Source: Ophiocordyceps camponoti-saundersi (nom. inval.)
Lineage: Eukaryota > Ascomycota > Sordariomycetes > Hypocreales > Ophiocordycipitaceae
Direction of reading: 5' to 3'
Assembly: GCA_003339415.1 (NCBI GenBank)
Contig: PDHQ01000144.1
Span: 22,699 to 86,698 of the forward strand
Length of the DNA: 64,000 nucleotides
Part shown: piece by piece, positions 1 through 13,069 of the stretch
Numbering within the stretch: position 1 is the first letter of the stretch
How the letters are laid out: every line of letters begins with the position of its first letter
Notes under the pieces: model-generated
What the model saw: only the letters and a program-made list of their open reading frames with translations
What the model was told of the DNA's origin: nothing
The model's database searches: none
Translations under genes and position numbers: made by a program

Positions 1-419
1 AATACTCTTATTATAATATATAATATAATAATATTTTTCGAGGAATAAGGGGGAGCTTATTAATAATAAGTTTTTATAGCGTAAGTAGAAAGCGAGGGGG
101 TAAAATATAAAGTTATTAGGGCTTGCTAACCCCCCGCTAAAACTTTTAAAATTAGCTAGTAAATAGTATTTCTATAAAGGGTTAGAAGGTAGCGCTTTAT
201 TAAAGGCGTGGTTAGATTTGCAAGGCGAGGGGGGAGGGGATAGTAATTTATTAAATAAGTTATTAAACTAGCGAGGGGGGTTAGAATCGTCTCTAAGCTA
301 AGGGGGGGAATAGCTAATATTAATAGTAAGGGCGTAGGAGAGTTATTTAATATAAGAAAAATTATATTTAGCTTATAAATATTAAAGAAATTAGTTAAAG
401 CGGCTAGTAAAAAGTCTCT

Positions 420-1560
420 TATTCCTATCCTTTATATTTATATTATCGGTATTATTAGTATTATCGTTACGATAATTAATATCGGGAAAGTTATTATTAA
501 AGTTATCGTAATAAGAGTAAATATCGGAAAAGTTATCCTTACGTATATCGCGAAGATTCCCTTTTTTAAATAACTAAGTAATATCCTAAGATATATTAAA
601 AATAACTAGTAAAAGTTATATAGCGATATTTACTATAAGGGGGAAATAAAAATAGGGAGTAAGATAGGGCGGGTAATAGCTAAGATTAAGTTTTATATTA
701 AAGCTAATATTATATATATAAAAGGCGGGCGAGTTCTTATTTTAAAAAATATTATAAGTATACGCGCTAATAAACGTTTTTTAATATTATATAAAAAGAA
801 CTTAAAATATAAACTAGTTTTAGTAGGAAATCTAATAATATATATTCGTATCTATTAATAAGCTAGTAAGGTTAGGGAGAGATTAGGAAAGCGGGAAAAG
901 CGTAAAGATATACTAAATATACTAAAATAAGAGGATAGCGTAATATAGCTTAAGTAAGCTAGGGGGTAAAGGGTATTATTAGCAGTGCTAATATTAGGTA
1001 TTTTAATTATAAGGTTCGCTTAGGTAAAGGACTATAAACTAGGCGTTAAAAGAGGATAAGTTAGCGATATAGAATATATAATTATATATATTAAAAAGTA
1101 GCGTTTTACTAGCGTATTTAATATCGTATTATATTTACTAGTTAAATAATAAAATCCGAATATAGTTTTAAAATATAAGGATTTAAGCGGCTAGTAAGAT
1201 AATAATAAGTTTAAGATAGGAACTAATAATAGATATTATACTAAGCGAAAATTCCTTTTTAGTTTTAGAGTTATCTAATAGTAAATCTAGGGTATTTTCC
1301 TTATAGTCGATATTATATTTTTCTTAAAAAAGTTTATATATAGCGGCAAAGTTAAAAGCTTTAAATTCGGTTATTTCCTAGAAGCGGCAGCTTATTTTCG
1401 TAAAAAAGGAGAGGTAAGTTAGATTTAGTATTTAAGGGGGATAAATAGCTATATATATATAAAAGCTTAGCTAGTAAATTAAGATACTTAATCTTATAGC
1501 GGGAATAAAACTCGGAAAAGTTATTAGTAAAAGTTATAAGTATTAGCTTATCTAAAAAGA
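420..1560 (+). pseudogene. Degraded coding region, function unknown
   Basis: One frame (codons in register with 724-726) stays nearly open from about 630 to 1560, with stops only as TAA/TAG, as expected from mutated Gln and Trp codons. The reading is rich in Lys, Arg and hydrophobic residues, with a basic stretch reading KVRERLGKREKRKD at about 860-905 and an EAAAYF segment near 1380. No domain is recognised. The extension upstream to 420 is less certain. There is no ATG start and no visible promoter. A short poly-T and a poly-G tract follow downstream. It could be a host gene caught in a repeat or part of an unknown element. Confidence 0.4.
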
Positions 1561-1655
1561 CCGGGTTATATAATATAAAAACTATATTATCTTTACTATA
1601 TCCTCCCTATATATTAGATTCCTTAGGTATTTTTATAGATATATTTTTTTCGTTC

Positions 1656-1673
1656 TTTTTTTTTTTTTTTTTT
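1656..1673. repeat. Poly-T tract (18 T)
   Basis: An uninterrupted run of 18 T, 45 bases before a poly-G run. It is a simple repeat with no evident function. Confidence 0.9.
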
Positions 1674-1718
1674 CTATTTTTATTAGTTAATAGTAATAAA
1701 CTAAGTAATAGCTTTTAA

Positions 1719-1731
1719 GGGGGGGGGGGGG
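1719..1731. repeat. Poly-G tract (13 G)
   Basis: An uninterrupted run of 13 G. Runs of G contain no CpA or TpG, so RIP cannot erode them. This may be why they stand out against the AT-rich background. Confidence 0.9.
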
Positions 1732-3869
1732 TCTTAAAAAGGTAAGAAATAGTTACTTAGTAAAGAGAAGCTTAATAGGGAAGAAGTAAAATAAGGATAG
1801 TAAGAAGAGAGGTAGTTTATATATATATAGTTTATTTAAGTATATAGTATCTTTCTACTTTACTTCTTTATAGCGCGTAATATATACTACTTATATATAA
1901 ATATAACTAAAACTTAAAATAATATATATATATAAACTAATATAATAGTTTTATAATTATAATTACTATATTAGCTTAGTATTAGTAAAATATAAAGGAT
2001 ATAAAGCTAGTTTCTAAAGCGTAATTAGTTTACGGTACTTATATAGTTAGGTTTAAAGTTAGATAAGATTATATATCGTATTTTATAACCTAATATTTAT
2101 ATATTTTTAAAATATAATATATTAGCTAGGATTTTTTTTTAAATATATATATATATATATATAACGATTTTAATATTAATATAAAGCTTAAGGGGATAAG
2201 ATTACTTTCTATATTTAAAAGCGTAAATTTATTAGGTAGTAAAGGGGTAAGTTTTAAGAAATATCTATTCTTATATTTTAGCAAGGTAACCGGCACTTAT
2301 AAAAAATAAATAAAGGGCTAGTAGGGAAAATAATATAAAGGGAGTAAGTTTAGGTTTACTAGGGCATATAAGTTAAAAATAATAATATAATACTAAAGGT
2401 TTATTAAAGTAGTAAAAGTCGATTAATATTTATTAAGGTAGTATAAGTTAATTAAGCTATTTTAATTTATTAGAAAAAAATTAATAGATAAGTATTTTAT
2501 ATCTAGAGAGTGCTTAAGAAAAGGGGGTAAAATAAATTATCGTCTTTTTAAAAAGAAGTTAAAATAAAGAGAATCTTCTTAAGTATAAAGGAGACGAGGA
2601 AAGGCGTAAAATTATCTTATAGATAATATTAGTTGCTATAAGCGTAAGGGACTTAGTTATATATATAGCTTATACTCTAAGTAATTTTATTTTTTTAGCT
2701 TAAGGAATTTAATAAACGAGATAGAATTAGATAAATATATAGATTTTTTTTTTTTTATATTTCTTTCTTTTATAAAGCTATATATTTTATAATTAGGTAA
2801 TTTTATTCTTCTTAAATAAATAGTTAGTATAAAATATAAATAAAAAATTTAAAATACTTAAAGTATAATATAAGATAATATTTAAATATAATAAGCGATA
2901 TATAAGTTTTTTTCTTAAAAAGATAAAAAGAATAATAAGTATATATATAATAAGTTAATAGTAGAAAAAAGGGCCGGTTTATATATCGTATTAGATAAGA
3001 TAATATTAATAAGTAATTAATATTAGAAAAGGTAATTTATAATTATTATTTTACTTAGATTTATATTTTATATATTATATATTTATATATATATATATTT
3101 ATATTATAAGTAATATATTTAGATAAGTATTCTTATAATAAGGAATATTTAGTAAATTATAAAAGAGGTATATAAAGATACGTAAATTATAATATAGGAG
3201 AAGAGAAAAGGTAAGGTTAGATTATAAAAAAGTAAAACTATTTTATTAATAGTAATAAGCTAGCGTAAAAAGAAATAAACGCTAATTATATATAAGATAC
3301 TATTAGAAGCTTTTATAAGTATTAATTAAATTATTTACTTAGCTTTTTTTTTATATCCTAGGAACTTTTACGGATTAGTATTATAAAGGCGGGGGTTTAT
3401 TATATATTATAAACTAGTAGCGATAAAGCTAAATTATATTATTAGTCTTAAAAACCTTTACTAAAAAAGCTTAGGGTTACTTAAGTAAAGAATATAGTTC
3501 TAAGCGTAGTTAGTAAAGTATTTTTTTATCGGAGACGCGGATTTAATAGCTTTTAAAAGTTCTTTTATTATTATAAATAGTAATAAGTTCTAATTACTTA
3601 AGTATATAAATATTTACGCCTTTATATTTTATATATTAAATAAGTTAGAATAAAGTAAGGTAAAAAGGGAGCAGGGTATATAAAAGAATAGTTATATCTT
3701 ACTAATTTTTCTATATATATCTATAATAGATAATATACTATCTTATTTAGAGGGAAATTATCTTAGATATATATACTAAAGTATATAAAGAATAATTATA
3801 ACCGCTAACTACTCGGGGTTTTTTTTAGTAAGGAAAGTAATAAACCTAAAAGCGTTATTAAGCGCCTAA
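1732..3869. other. Degraded AT-rich DNA with a coding trace
   Basis: No gene can be assigned here. An (AT)n tract lies at about 2142-2162. Between about 2180 and 2700 the plus strand shows a coding-like texture with a surviving Cys codon at 2634-2636, in the local reading SCYKRKGLSY. Several of these Tyr could be former Cys (TGC/TGT turned to TAC/TAT), so a Cys-rich motif is possible but not shown. The rest, including 2750-3750, is AT-rich with short TA and TTTATA runs and nothing recognisable. Confidence 0.35.
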
Positions 3870-6800
3870 GAAGTTTCCGATAACGCGGTAATAATTAGCG
3901 CCTATATTAGGAGGAGGTTATATATAAGATTAAGGAGGAGGCTTTAAAGAAGGTTATAAGCTTTAGCGTAATATTATTAGATATATAAATTTTTAAGCTA
4001 TTTATTATTAATTAAATTTATAAAACCTTTTTTAATTAGCGGCGGTATAGTATAAAAGGGTATAGGGTAACCGAAGTTAATAATATAAGGAGCTAAGCTA
4101 GTAATTATTTCTTATACCTTAAAAGCCTAACGCTTTAGTATACCGGGAATAGCGTAAGCGATAGGAGAAAGTTTATTAAGTCTAATAAGTTTAAAAAAAC
4201 GCTTTACTATTAGATAACTAAAGTAAGTACTAAGCGTTTATTAGATATAGCTAGTAGCGAGGGCGGCGTTAAGTATAGTAATTTACGTATTAGGGGGCAG
4301 ATTCTTATTATAAGTATATTAGATAGCGCTATAAAAATAAGAGAACTAAGTAAAATACTTAGAGGTAAAGGGACGAGAGGCGGCGATTTTCGTAAAAAGG
4401 TATACCTTATAAATCTAAAGTATATAGTTATTATATATTTTATATTCTATTATTTTAATATTACTATAAGTAGTAGGATTATTATTATTAAGAGGGCTAG
4501 TAAAAGCTTCGAGCTGCTTAATATAGTATTAGCAGGTTAGAGGGGGGGGGGGGGGGGGGGGGGGGGAAGGTGGGGGGGGGGGGGGGGGGGGGGGGGCGAG
4601 GAAGAGTCTTAGGAGGAGAGGGGGGGGGGGGGGTAAAAGATACGTAATAGTAAAGGGGTTTCAGCTTAACTACTACTATTTAAGAAGGGCGGTAATACGC
4701 TAATTTCGCCGCGTATAGTTAATATTATTAAGCTAGTTAATTTCGATAGCTTTAGATAACTAATTTTTTAAAAAGTTACGAAATTTAGAAGTAATAAATA
4801 TAACTATTTATAAAACTTAGAAATTTTAGATTATAGTTACGGCGAAGTTTATAATATTCTAAGGGGAGGAAATAAGATCGCGCTTAAGAATACTAAACTT
4901 AATATTATTATAACGAGTATTAGAGACGTAAACGCTATAATAAAACTTAAGCGTAGGAAAGTATAAAAGTAGTAGTTATTTATTAGCTAAAATAAAGCGG
5001 AGGTAGCTAGTATTTATTATATTAAAAGTCCGCTTAAAATTAAGTATTATTAGCGAAATAAAAAGCTATACCTCCTTTTTTAAGCTTTCTATTATAAATA
5101 TTAAGCTAAGGGTTTTAGTAAGTAATACCTTAAAGTTACCGGTAAAATAAAAGTTTCTAAGGCGGTCGATAATAGCTATAGCTTTAAAGTTAGTAATATT
5201 AAGCCTAGTATTAGGAGAGGTAAGGAAGCGCGAATCTATACTATATATTACGAAGTTAAATATCTAGCTATAAGTAGAAAAAATACTAAGGAAAATATTA
5301 AGCTAGAAGTTACGGAGGGGCAATATATAGGAAGATTTATTATAAAGGAAGAAGTTAATTAAGTTAAATATAAGCTTTAAGATAATACTAAAGTTACGGT
5401 ATTTAATAGCTAGCTTTAGGGTCCGTATTATAATAACTTATTTTATACGAAAAGCGTAAAATTAGAGTTTAATAAAGGCCTCGATCTGCTCCTTTTTACG
5501 CGTAAATAATATAGATATTTTAAGGTTTATTAAGTTAGCGCGGCCGTAAAGGGCGCTAAGGAGCCTCTTATACTTAGTATCGGTAGCTACGCTATATCTC
5601 GCCGCCTTAGCTAGCGGGAGGGTAAGCGTAGCGGTGCCGATACTCTTCGCTACTAAGAGGTCTTCTAAGCGGCTATAGATAGAATACTTAATATTAGAGT
5701 AGCCTTAAAAAAAGCTAAATAATACTATATCTAAGTAATACGCATAATTAGCGTCGCTATTATAGTTATTTCGGTATATATCTTATAAAAAATAAGGTAA
5801 TACTAAAAATAAAAAATTACTAAATTAGGGATAGAAAGTAAGCGGGTAAAAAGTAAAGTTAGTAAGGTAGCTATAATACTAAGCGATAAGGGTATAATTA
5901 GCTAGTAAATATAAGCGTCTAATTTTAAAGGTATTAATATTACTAAAAGGGTATAGCGGCGTAAAATAGCGGGCGTTAAATATTTTACTTTACTCTTATA
6001 AGGAATATTATATATTAGTAGCGAGGGTATAGAAGACGTAAGCGATTTTAAAAAAGTTATACTTAGCGTTAAGCCTACTAAAGAGTATAAGGAGGCGGTT
6101 AGAAAAGGGGTACGGGGCGGGGATAATATTATCGCTATTAAGGTCTAAGGTAGCATAAGGGGAGGGGACGGGTTCTAAATTAATCTAAGTATTAGCACTA
6201 TAATCGTAAGCGTAAAAGGCGGGCTTATTCTTTATTTAAAAAGTATTATTATAATAGTTATAAGTAAATATAAGCTAGGAGTTTATAAAAATTTACTAGA
6301 ATATAACTTACTTTATAAAAGATAAGGTTTATAAATAGGTTTTATTAAGCTACTAACTAAGTTTAATATTAAATTTATAAAGCTTTAAGGTTTCGAATAT
6401 ACCCTTAATATATTCTATAAGGTAGCTAGCGTAGTTAGTATATATTATTATATTAGCGGAGGTTACTTTAAATAAGTTTCGAGGCCTAGTAGCTAAGTTT
6501 ACTTTATCGGAATTATTAATCTTAGGTTTAATAAAGTATATAATAATAAACTAAGTTTCTCGTAAGCCTACTATAGCGATACGGAATATATAGTTAGTAA
6601 AGGTAAATAATAGTAGTTTAATTATATACTTAAAAGCGTAAGGCGCGGACTAACGCTATAAGGTAAAAGTAATATTATTAAAAAATCCGCTTTAGTATAA
6701 AATAGTTTAAAAAGGAAGACTAATAATATTAATTATATTTATATAAAAAGTTAGATAGTAATTATCTTTAACGCTTACGAGTTAGGATTAGTAACTATTT

Positions 6801-7220
6801 TAAAAGTATTTATAGTTAATAGTATAGCGGGTTTAGAAAAGAGAGAGGGCTTTAGCGGGATTAAAATTAGGAGAATTAGTAAGTTTTCGAAGTTAAGAGG
6901 CTAGTTTTAAATTAGCTTAAATTAAGTATAATATAATAAAAATAGTTACTAGAAAATTTATAAGATTTAAAAGTATAATTAATTATATACCCGCGCTAAA
7001 TAAAAGTAGTTTCCTTATCTAAGGGGGCATATTTATCTTTAAATTCTAGTAAGTTATTAATATATTATAGCTTAGTAAGAGATTAAAGCTAGTCTTCGTT
7101 ATCGTTATAAGAATAGTATTAGTTATTATAAAAATTATAAGTAGGGGGTATTTTAATATATACTTTAAGTAAAGGAGTACGCGTACCGTAAGTATTAAGG
7201 GCGTATAAGGGAGGTAAGTA
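3870..7220 (+). pseudogene. Long degraded coding region with internal poly-G, unknown function
   Basis: A single frame (in register with 4259, 4688 and 5465) can be followed for more than 1,000 codons. It is fully open for 108 codons from 4214 to 4537, which is exceptional here, and stops elsewhere are at Gln/Trp-like positions. Codons favour purine-first, pyrimidine-last use, and GC is higher than in the flanks. Readable segments include EEALKKVISF near 3935, EGGVKYSNLRIRGQ near 4259 and GADTLRY near 5630. The frame runs through two 25-base G runs and a 14-base G run (4542-4633), which would encode poly-Gly. The C-terminal part is rich in Gln/stop and His/Tyr. I do not recognise the family. 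It may be an uncharacterised transposon protein or a captured gene. Confidence 0.5.
4542..4633. repeat. Three poly-G tracts (25, 25 and 14 G)
   Basis: G runs at 4542-4566, 4572-4596 and 4620-4633 are separated by short purine-rich linkers. They lie inside the long plus-strand frame, which has the same register on both sides, so they could encode poly-Gly. They could also form G-quadruplexes. Run length is prone to slippage and to assembly error. Confidence 0.9.
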
Positions 7221-8040
7221 AATAATAACTTATAAAAAGAGAGAGAGTAATTAATAAGTAAGTTAGATACGTTAATTATTTAGTTCTTTTATAAGAAAAA
7301 TAGTAAGTTAGATATTTTTTTTATTTTACTATATAGTATTTAACTTTAGTACTTATATTATATTTATATTATAATTCTATTTAATATTATAAGCGGCCTT
7401 ATTACTAGGCTTTATTAACTTATAATATCGTATAAGGGTAAAGAAAATTTAAAGCCCCGTTATTATAGTCCTTTTATAAAGAATCTTTTATATTATCTAT
7501 ACTTATATATTCTCTATTATATTTCCTTTAAGGCTATATAGTAGTTATATAGATAATTAAAACTTATATTATTTTATTTTTTATATAAAATAAGTAAAAT
7601 AAAATAGAAAAATAATATTAGTAATATAATTATAATAAGATAGTAGAAAAAGATAGTATATAATATTATATTATATATAAGGAAATTAAGTGCTTTAATA
7701 AGGTAATTTATAAAAACTTTATTATAAAAGTAAATAGATTTAAATAATAATAAGAAGCGTAAATTATAATATCTCTTTAAGAAACTATTTCCGGGAATAT
7801 AAAGCTTAATACTTAGGTAATATTATTATAATAATAATAATATTTATACGCTAATATGCCTAATATAGCTTAAAACTATCTTATATATATTCTAGGAGTA
7901 GGAAAAACTAGAGAACTTAGAGTAAAACCCTCCCTTTAAGTATTACCTTAGTTTAGGGCCGGACTAAGTCCGTACCTAGCACTTTATACCTTAAATAAGT
8001 CTAGTAATAATAAGTAATTAGGAAGCTAATATATCTTTCG
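7221..8040. other. AT-rich spacer, nothing recognised
   Basis: Short GAGAGAG and TATATA runs and dense stops in the frames I read. I see no gene, RNA or repeat that matches elsewhere in the window. Confidence 0.5.
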
Positions 8041-9690
8041 GAGCGGAGTCTGCGGTAGTAAAAGTACGCGTAGTTCGAGTCTAGTACGGAGTCTATATAG
8101 CTACTTATCTTCCTAGGCGTTATCGTCGCTATAAACCGAATCTTCGCGCTTAATTATAGCGTCCTAGATAATCTATTCGATTAAGGCTTTATTAATATAA
8201 TTAAAGAATATATAAAGGTTCTGCTAGCTTATAATAAACCTCGTAATAGCTAGTCCTAAAAAGCGGCCTAATTATCGTAGTAAAGCCGCGGATAAGTTTA
8301 GAGAAGGGGTCGGAGGTGGAGCTATTATATTCGCCCTTTAATATTTTTACCCTAGCTATTATTAGACTCCGGTTAGCGCTAGAGGGGGAGGAGGGGCGGT
8401 ATATATAGAGTTCCGATTTATAAATCTTTAAGGTTAGGAAATATAAGTATCCTTCGCCTAATCTTACGCTACTTTTATTTTAAAGTAAAGTTAACTTTAC
8501 CTAAGGTAAGTCCCCTAATAAAGAGGGTAATAATACGGTCTTTTTTTATATATTATAAAATAAGCTAACTCGCCCTCTATATATAAAGAGGCAGAGTACT
8601 AGCTATATTATAGCTTCGCTATATAATATTTAGCGATATATTTAAGCTAATAATATTTAAAATATTACTAAAGTTAAACTTTTAGCTTATAAAGTTTTAT
8701 ATTAAAAATCTCCGCTTATATTATTATATTTTTATTATAAATCCGGTTCGCGTTTATTACGCTATTAATAGTAATTATAAAGAAACTCCGCTAAGTTCTT
8801 AAATAATATCTCTTCGCGTATAATTATATTACTAAAACCTTATTTAAAAACTTAATTTTTTTTTAAAAAGCCTTTTTCCCGCCTTATTATAAGGCCCGCG
8901 CTAGCACTTTTTTTACGATAAGAGTATAACCTCTACTAATTAAGTATACCTTTTCTCTAAAAGCGGTATAAAGCTATTTTAGATTAAACTAAAGCTTATA
9001 AATAATATTTTAAAATATTATTATAATATTACCGCTAAGTAGTTTCCTTATAATAAGGGCTTAGCTTTATTTATAAAGTTTATAATTAATATTTATTATA
9101 GTTACTTTAAGGCCTTAAACTTAGAGCGGAGTAGCGATAAAATTAAAGCGAATTATAAGCTAACGTTTATATCGCTTAGGAACTTATTTTTTAATAGTTT
9201 TCTCCGGCGCTTTAGCTATAATTATAGCCTATATCGGAAAAGTTCCGCTCCCCCTAAAGCTATAAAAAAAAAAGGAAACCGCGGCTATAATAGTTAAGGA
9301 AATATTACTAATTAATAAAGTCGGAGTAAGGGGGGCGCCTCCCTAAACCCTCTTAGACTCCGCTACTTATTCGATAATTACCTATACGAAGATTAAAGCG
9401 TTCTTTAAAATAATTTTACTAATACTCGCCTTAGCTTCTAATAGGGTAAGAGGTGCGGTAAACCTTTAAGTCCGAGCTTACTATAATTCGGAATAGAGCT
9501 ATATTCTAAGTAAAAAATTTTCGCGGTTATAATTAACCTATATAGCGTTACCCTCCCCCCCGGAGTCGCTTTAAGTATAGCTTAAAGCTATTACTATAAG
9601 GTAACGGAAAAAGCGGAGTCTGCTTATAATATAAAAATAAAAGGTCCGTATCCGCGTCGCTTTAAGCGCGGAATCTATAGAATATATAAA
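8041..9690. pseudogene. Degraded coding region, strand unresolved
   Basis: This segment is clearly richer in GC than its flanks and looks like former coding DNA. A plus-strand frame in register with 8041 runs about 550 codons with stops at roughly one in twelve codons, including a surviving Cys in the reading GKRCGKPLSPS near 9450. Minus-strand frames over 8.1-8.9 kb and 9.0-9.4 kb also read as near-open, with a Gln/stop pattern. RIP leaves TpA on both strands, so the sense strand cannot be settled by eye. No known domain is seen on either strand. Confidence 0.35.
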
Positions 9691-10434
9691 AGTTATTTTA
9701 AGTAATATTATTAATATTATATTAAAATATTATAAAAAGTATAGGATAGTAGTTAGGTTTATAAGAAAAAAGTTATAATATTAATAAAATATAGTAAGCG
9801 ATATAAACTATATTTTTTTAATAAAGAATCTTTTTAAATATAGTTAATATATTTTACTATTTCTATTATTTACTTTTAGCCCTTATAAAAATATTATATT
9901 AGTAAATTATAAGGAATAGTTTAACTTATTTTTTAGCGTTATATTTTACGGTTTACTAGCGGTATAATTATTTATTCTTATAGTAAGTAAAGTAAGGCTT
10001 ACTTACTATATAAACTATATAAGGTAGCTTATTTAACTTAGCTTTAAGGGTATTTTACTAGTAGCTAGCAGGGTATTAGTAAGTTAAGAATAGCGGATAG
10101 ATAAGATAGTATTACTTTTAAAGATAATATTAGGGAAATTAGCTTTAGTATAAGGAAAGGGTAATAAAGGAAATAAGCTATTAAAATTATAATATATATT
10201 TCCGTTATTTTTACTAGTAATGCCTTATTCTTAATATATATTATCGTAGGAATATATAAAACTTAAGGGGGGAGTAATATTTTTATTAGGGGGAGGCTTA
10301 GAATATAATTAGCTACTTATTTTAAATAGCTACGTTATAGTTAGGGAAGCTTATTTTTATAAAGGCGGTAGTAAGGTTAAGGGGGGGGTTAAATCCTAAG
10401 TAGCGGTAATAAATAAAAATACGTTTAAGCGTTA
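9691..10434. other. AT-rich spacer, nothing recognised
   Basis: Scattered short G runs (for example near 10265 and 10380) and dense stops. There is no assignable gene. Confidence 0.45.
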
Positions 10435-11470
10435 AGTTTCGATATTTTCGATATTAAGATTACTATCGCTATTAGTTTCGAAAACTTAGTATAATAAGTA
10501 AGTAGTATATTATTATAGCGAAAGTTACTATATAAAAAAGGCGGCGAAGGTTTTAGGGAACTTAGCTAACTTAAGGATATAATAAAGGCGTTTATCCTAG
10601 GTAATAAAGGGGAGCCTTAACGCGTAAGTATAAAGGTTCTAAGTAAGATTAAATATTTCGGTTCCGCTACTATTATAAGAACTAATATTAGTATCTATAG
10701 CTAGTAACTAAGTAAGGTAAAAGTTAGGACTAATATACTAGTAAATAATATCTAGTAGACTATACTAAAACTAGTTGCTAAATTAAGCGGCGTAGTTATT
10801 AGTATTAATTCCCTTTTTAAAAAGCGTAAAGTAGTTAGTTTAATATAGCTACTTTAATACCTTAAGATTATAGATTATAAAGTTAAGTAACTTATACTAG
10901 AGAATAATTACTAAGCGCTTATTAATAAGTTTAATATTAAAATATAATAAGAATAAAATAAGTTTTTATTTAGCTTCGTTAAGGCGTTTAGTACTAAAAG
11001 ATAGGAGGGCGGGGAGGAGGTTTTTATAAAAGGATAGCTTCTAATTATCGCGTTAGTCGAAAATAATAATAAGCGTATTATTTAGCTAGCTTATTATATA
11101 TTTTATTACTTAATAAAGTACCTTATATTTTATTAAGGATAAGTTTATAATTTAAGTAAGGTAAAAAATCTTAATATATCTTTCTATAAGCTTATAATAA
11201 ATATATTTATATTTATTATTAGTAAATTAGATAAGTAGGGAACTATTACGTTCCGCGGTTAAGCTACCTAATTTAGTATCTTTTTAAGGTAAGAAAAGAA
11301 GCTTTTCGATTTTAGTAAGCGGATTATTATCGTAAAAGGCGGCTACAAGTTTATATTAGTTATTAGGTATTACGCGGTAATAAGCGGTAAGGTAAAGGTA
11401 TTAAAGGTTATATATAATATAATAAAAGGCAGCGAACTAAAACTATAGTAAATAATAATATTAGAGATAA
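10435..11470 (+). pseudogene. Degraded coding region, function unknown
   Basis: A single frame in register with 10441 can be read for about 345 codons, with roughly 20 to 30 stops, nearly all TAA/TAG at Gln/Trp-like positions. The last 60 codons are the cleanest, reading FDFSKRIIIVKGGYKF and then VIRYYAVISGKVKVL at about 11309-11405, where Tyr may replace His. It ends just before an 18-base poly-G run. No family is recognised. It has the same orientation as the long remnant at 3.87-7.22 kb, so both could belong to one large element, but nothing seen proves that. Confidence 0.45.
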
Positions 11471-11484
11471 GGTATAGTAGTTAA

Positions 11485-11502
11485 GGGGGGGGGGGGGGGG
11501 GG
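11485..11502. repeat. Poly-G tract (18 G)
   Basis: An uninterrupted run of 18 G just 3' of the coding remnant at 10.4-11.5 kb. Confidence 0.9.
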
Positions 11503-11559
11503 AGCGAACTTCGGAAACTTTAAAATATATTATTAAATCTTATATAATAATTCTAAAAG

Positions 11560-11990
11560 TACCTCTACTTAGGGCGGTAAAGTACTAAGCAGTAATATAA
11601 TTTTTCTAAATAGGGTTACGCTATATAGTAGCGAGTTATTATAATAGGAAGCTTAATTAGCTTTCTAAGAAGAGGCAGCGTCCTATTTTAGTTTCGATAT
11701 TATAAGCGGTGCCTTAGAACTTTTTAGAATTTTAAGAGGCTGCCTCTACTACTTATACCTAAATATCGCTATAGTTATTATTTTTTAAGAGAGTTTACTA
11801 ATTAAAATATAATATTAAGTTAATATTCCTTAATATAAAATCTATATTATTATTAGCGTAAGGTTATAAAATTAATAAAGTACGAGGCTTAAACTTTTAT
11901 TATAAAGCTAGTAAGGCTACTATAAGTTAGCCTCCTCTCTATTATACTTTTAATTATACCTTTTTAGCGCTTTAATCCGGTGCTAGCTAA
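11560..11990 (-). pseudogene. Short degraded coding trace, unknown
   Basis: The minus strand has a near-open reading over about 140 codons that is clearest at its 3' end (lower coordinates), with readings such as TAYNIETKIGRC and a surviving Cys at about 11670. A Glu/Ala stretch is read near 11735. The sense strand is only weakly supported and no domain is recognised. Confidence 0.25.
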
Positions 11991-13069
11991 ATAATACCTT
12001 AACTAGTATTTCTAAAAGCTAATTAAGTAAATTATAAATAGTTTTAATATTACGTAGTTCGGTATTAATATTCTTACTTTATAGGAAGCGCTAGGACTTA
12101 TTAAGAGAGAAAAGGATAGTAATATAGTTTTTAACCGTATTTTATTATAAGGCTCCTTAATAAAACGCTTCGTAAAGTTAATTAATATACTTCTTATTAA
12201 GTATTCTATTTTTCGAGATTATTTAATCTATTTTTAAAACTCTTATAAGGATCTTAGCTATAAGTATATAGTATTTTTTAGCGTTTTAAAATATACTCGT
12301 AATATTATTAAAATATTTATTTTAAGTAGCGAAGGATTAAGTTATTTCTTTATATAGTTAGTTATTAGATTATCGATTTTAGTATCGCTTACTAAGTTAG
12401 TGCCTAGGGGAGGAAGCTTTATAGCAAAATATAGTAATTAAGTTACTTAAGCGTAATTATAATATTATAAGTTCTTAAGATATATTTAAAAGCTTAAAGT
12501 TAATAGAAAGAATATAAGTAGTTTAGGACGTTATATTTTTTATAAGGTAATATAGTAATATTAAACTTAGGGGATAATATAAGTATATTATTATATATTT
12601 AGTTTTTTTTTATAATCCTTACTTTTTATTTTTTAGCTATAATTTAAACTATATAAGATAAAATAACTAATATTAGTATATACTTAAATATATTAAGGGA
12701 TTATAAATATTATACTAAAAATACCTTATAAACTCTACTTATTATATAAGACTTATAAGTTATATAGTTTATTTATAATAGATTTTTATAAAAGTACTAT
12801 TATTTCTTACTTTTATTATTCCTTAATTCTATTTCTTATATATATATACGATAAGAATAGCTATAAATAGCTATATAAATAGATATATAAAAAAGTAAAA
12901 GTAGGACGAATATACTTAGGTAAAAGGGCGCTATAAATCTTAAGTATTAAGAGGCCGTTTAATAACTTATATTATAAAGCTAAACTAGTAAAAGAAACGT
13001 ATTAATTAATAGGTTAGGGAGTAAAATAGGATAATAATTATATATAAAAAGAGGGAGGGAGATTATTTA
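11991..13069. other. AT-rich DNA upstream of the copia fragment
   Basis: Probably decayed upstream parts of the copia element that follows, but I could not find integrase or protease motifs here. A coding-like patch at about 12000-12450 cannot be assigned to a strand. 12550-13000 is very AT-rich with nothing recognisable. Confidence 0.35.

Noticed and set aside
2142..2162. (TA)n tracts here and at 17216, 27003 and 48283 as promoters or origins
   Set aside because: They are simple repeats expected in DNA driven to TpA, and nothing around them supports a regulatory role.
8041..9690. Firm strand assignment of this coding remnant
   Set aside because: Frames on both strands look partly open, because RIP produces symmetric TpA. 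Choosing one would be guesswork.
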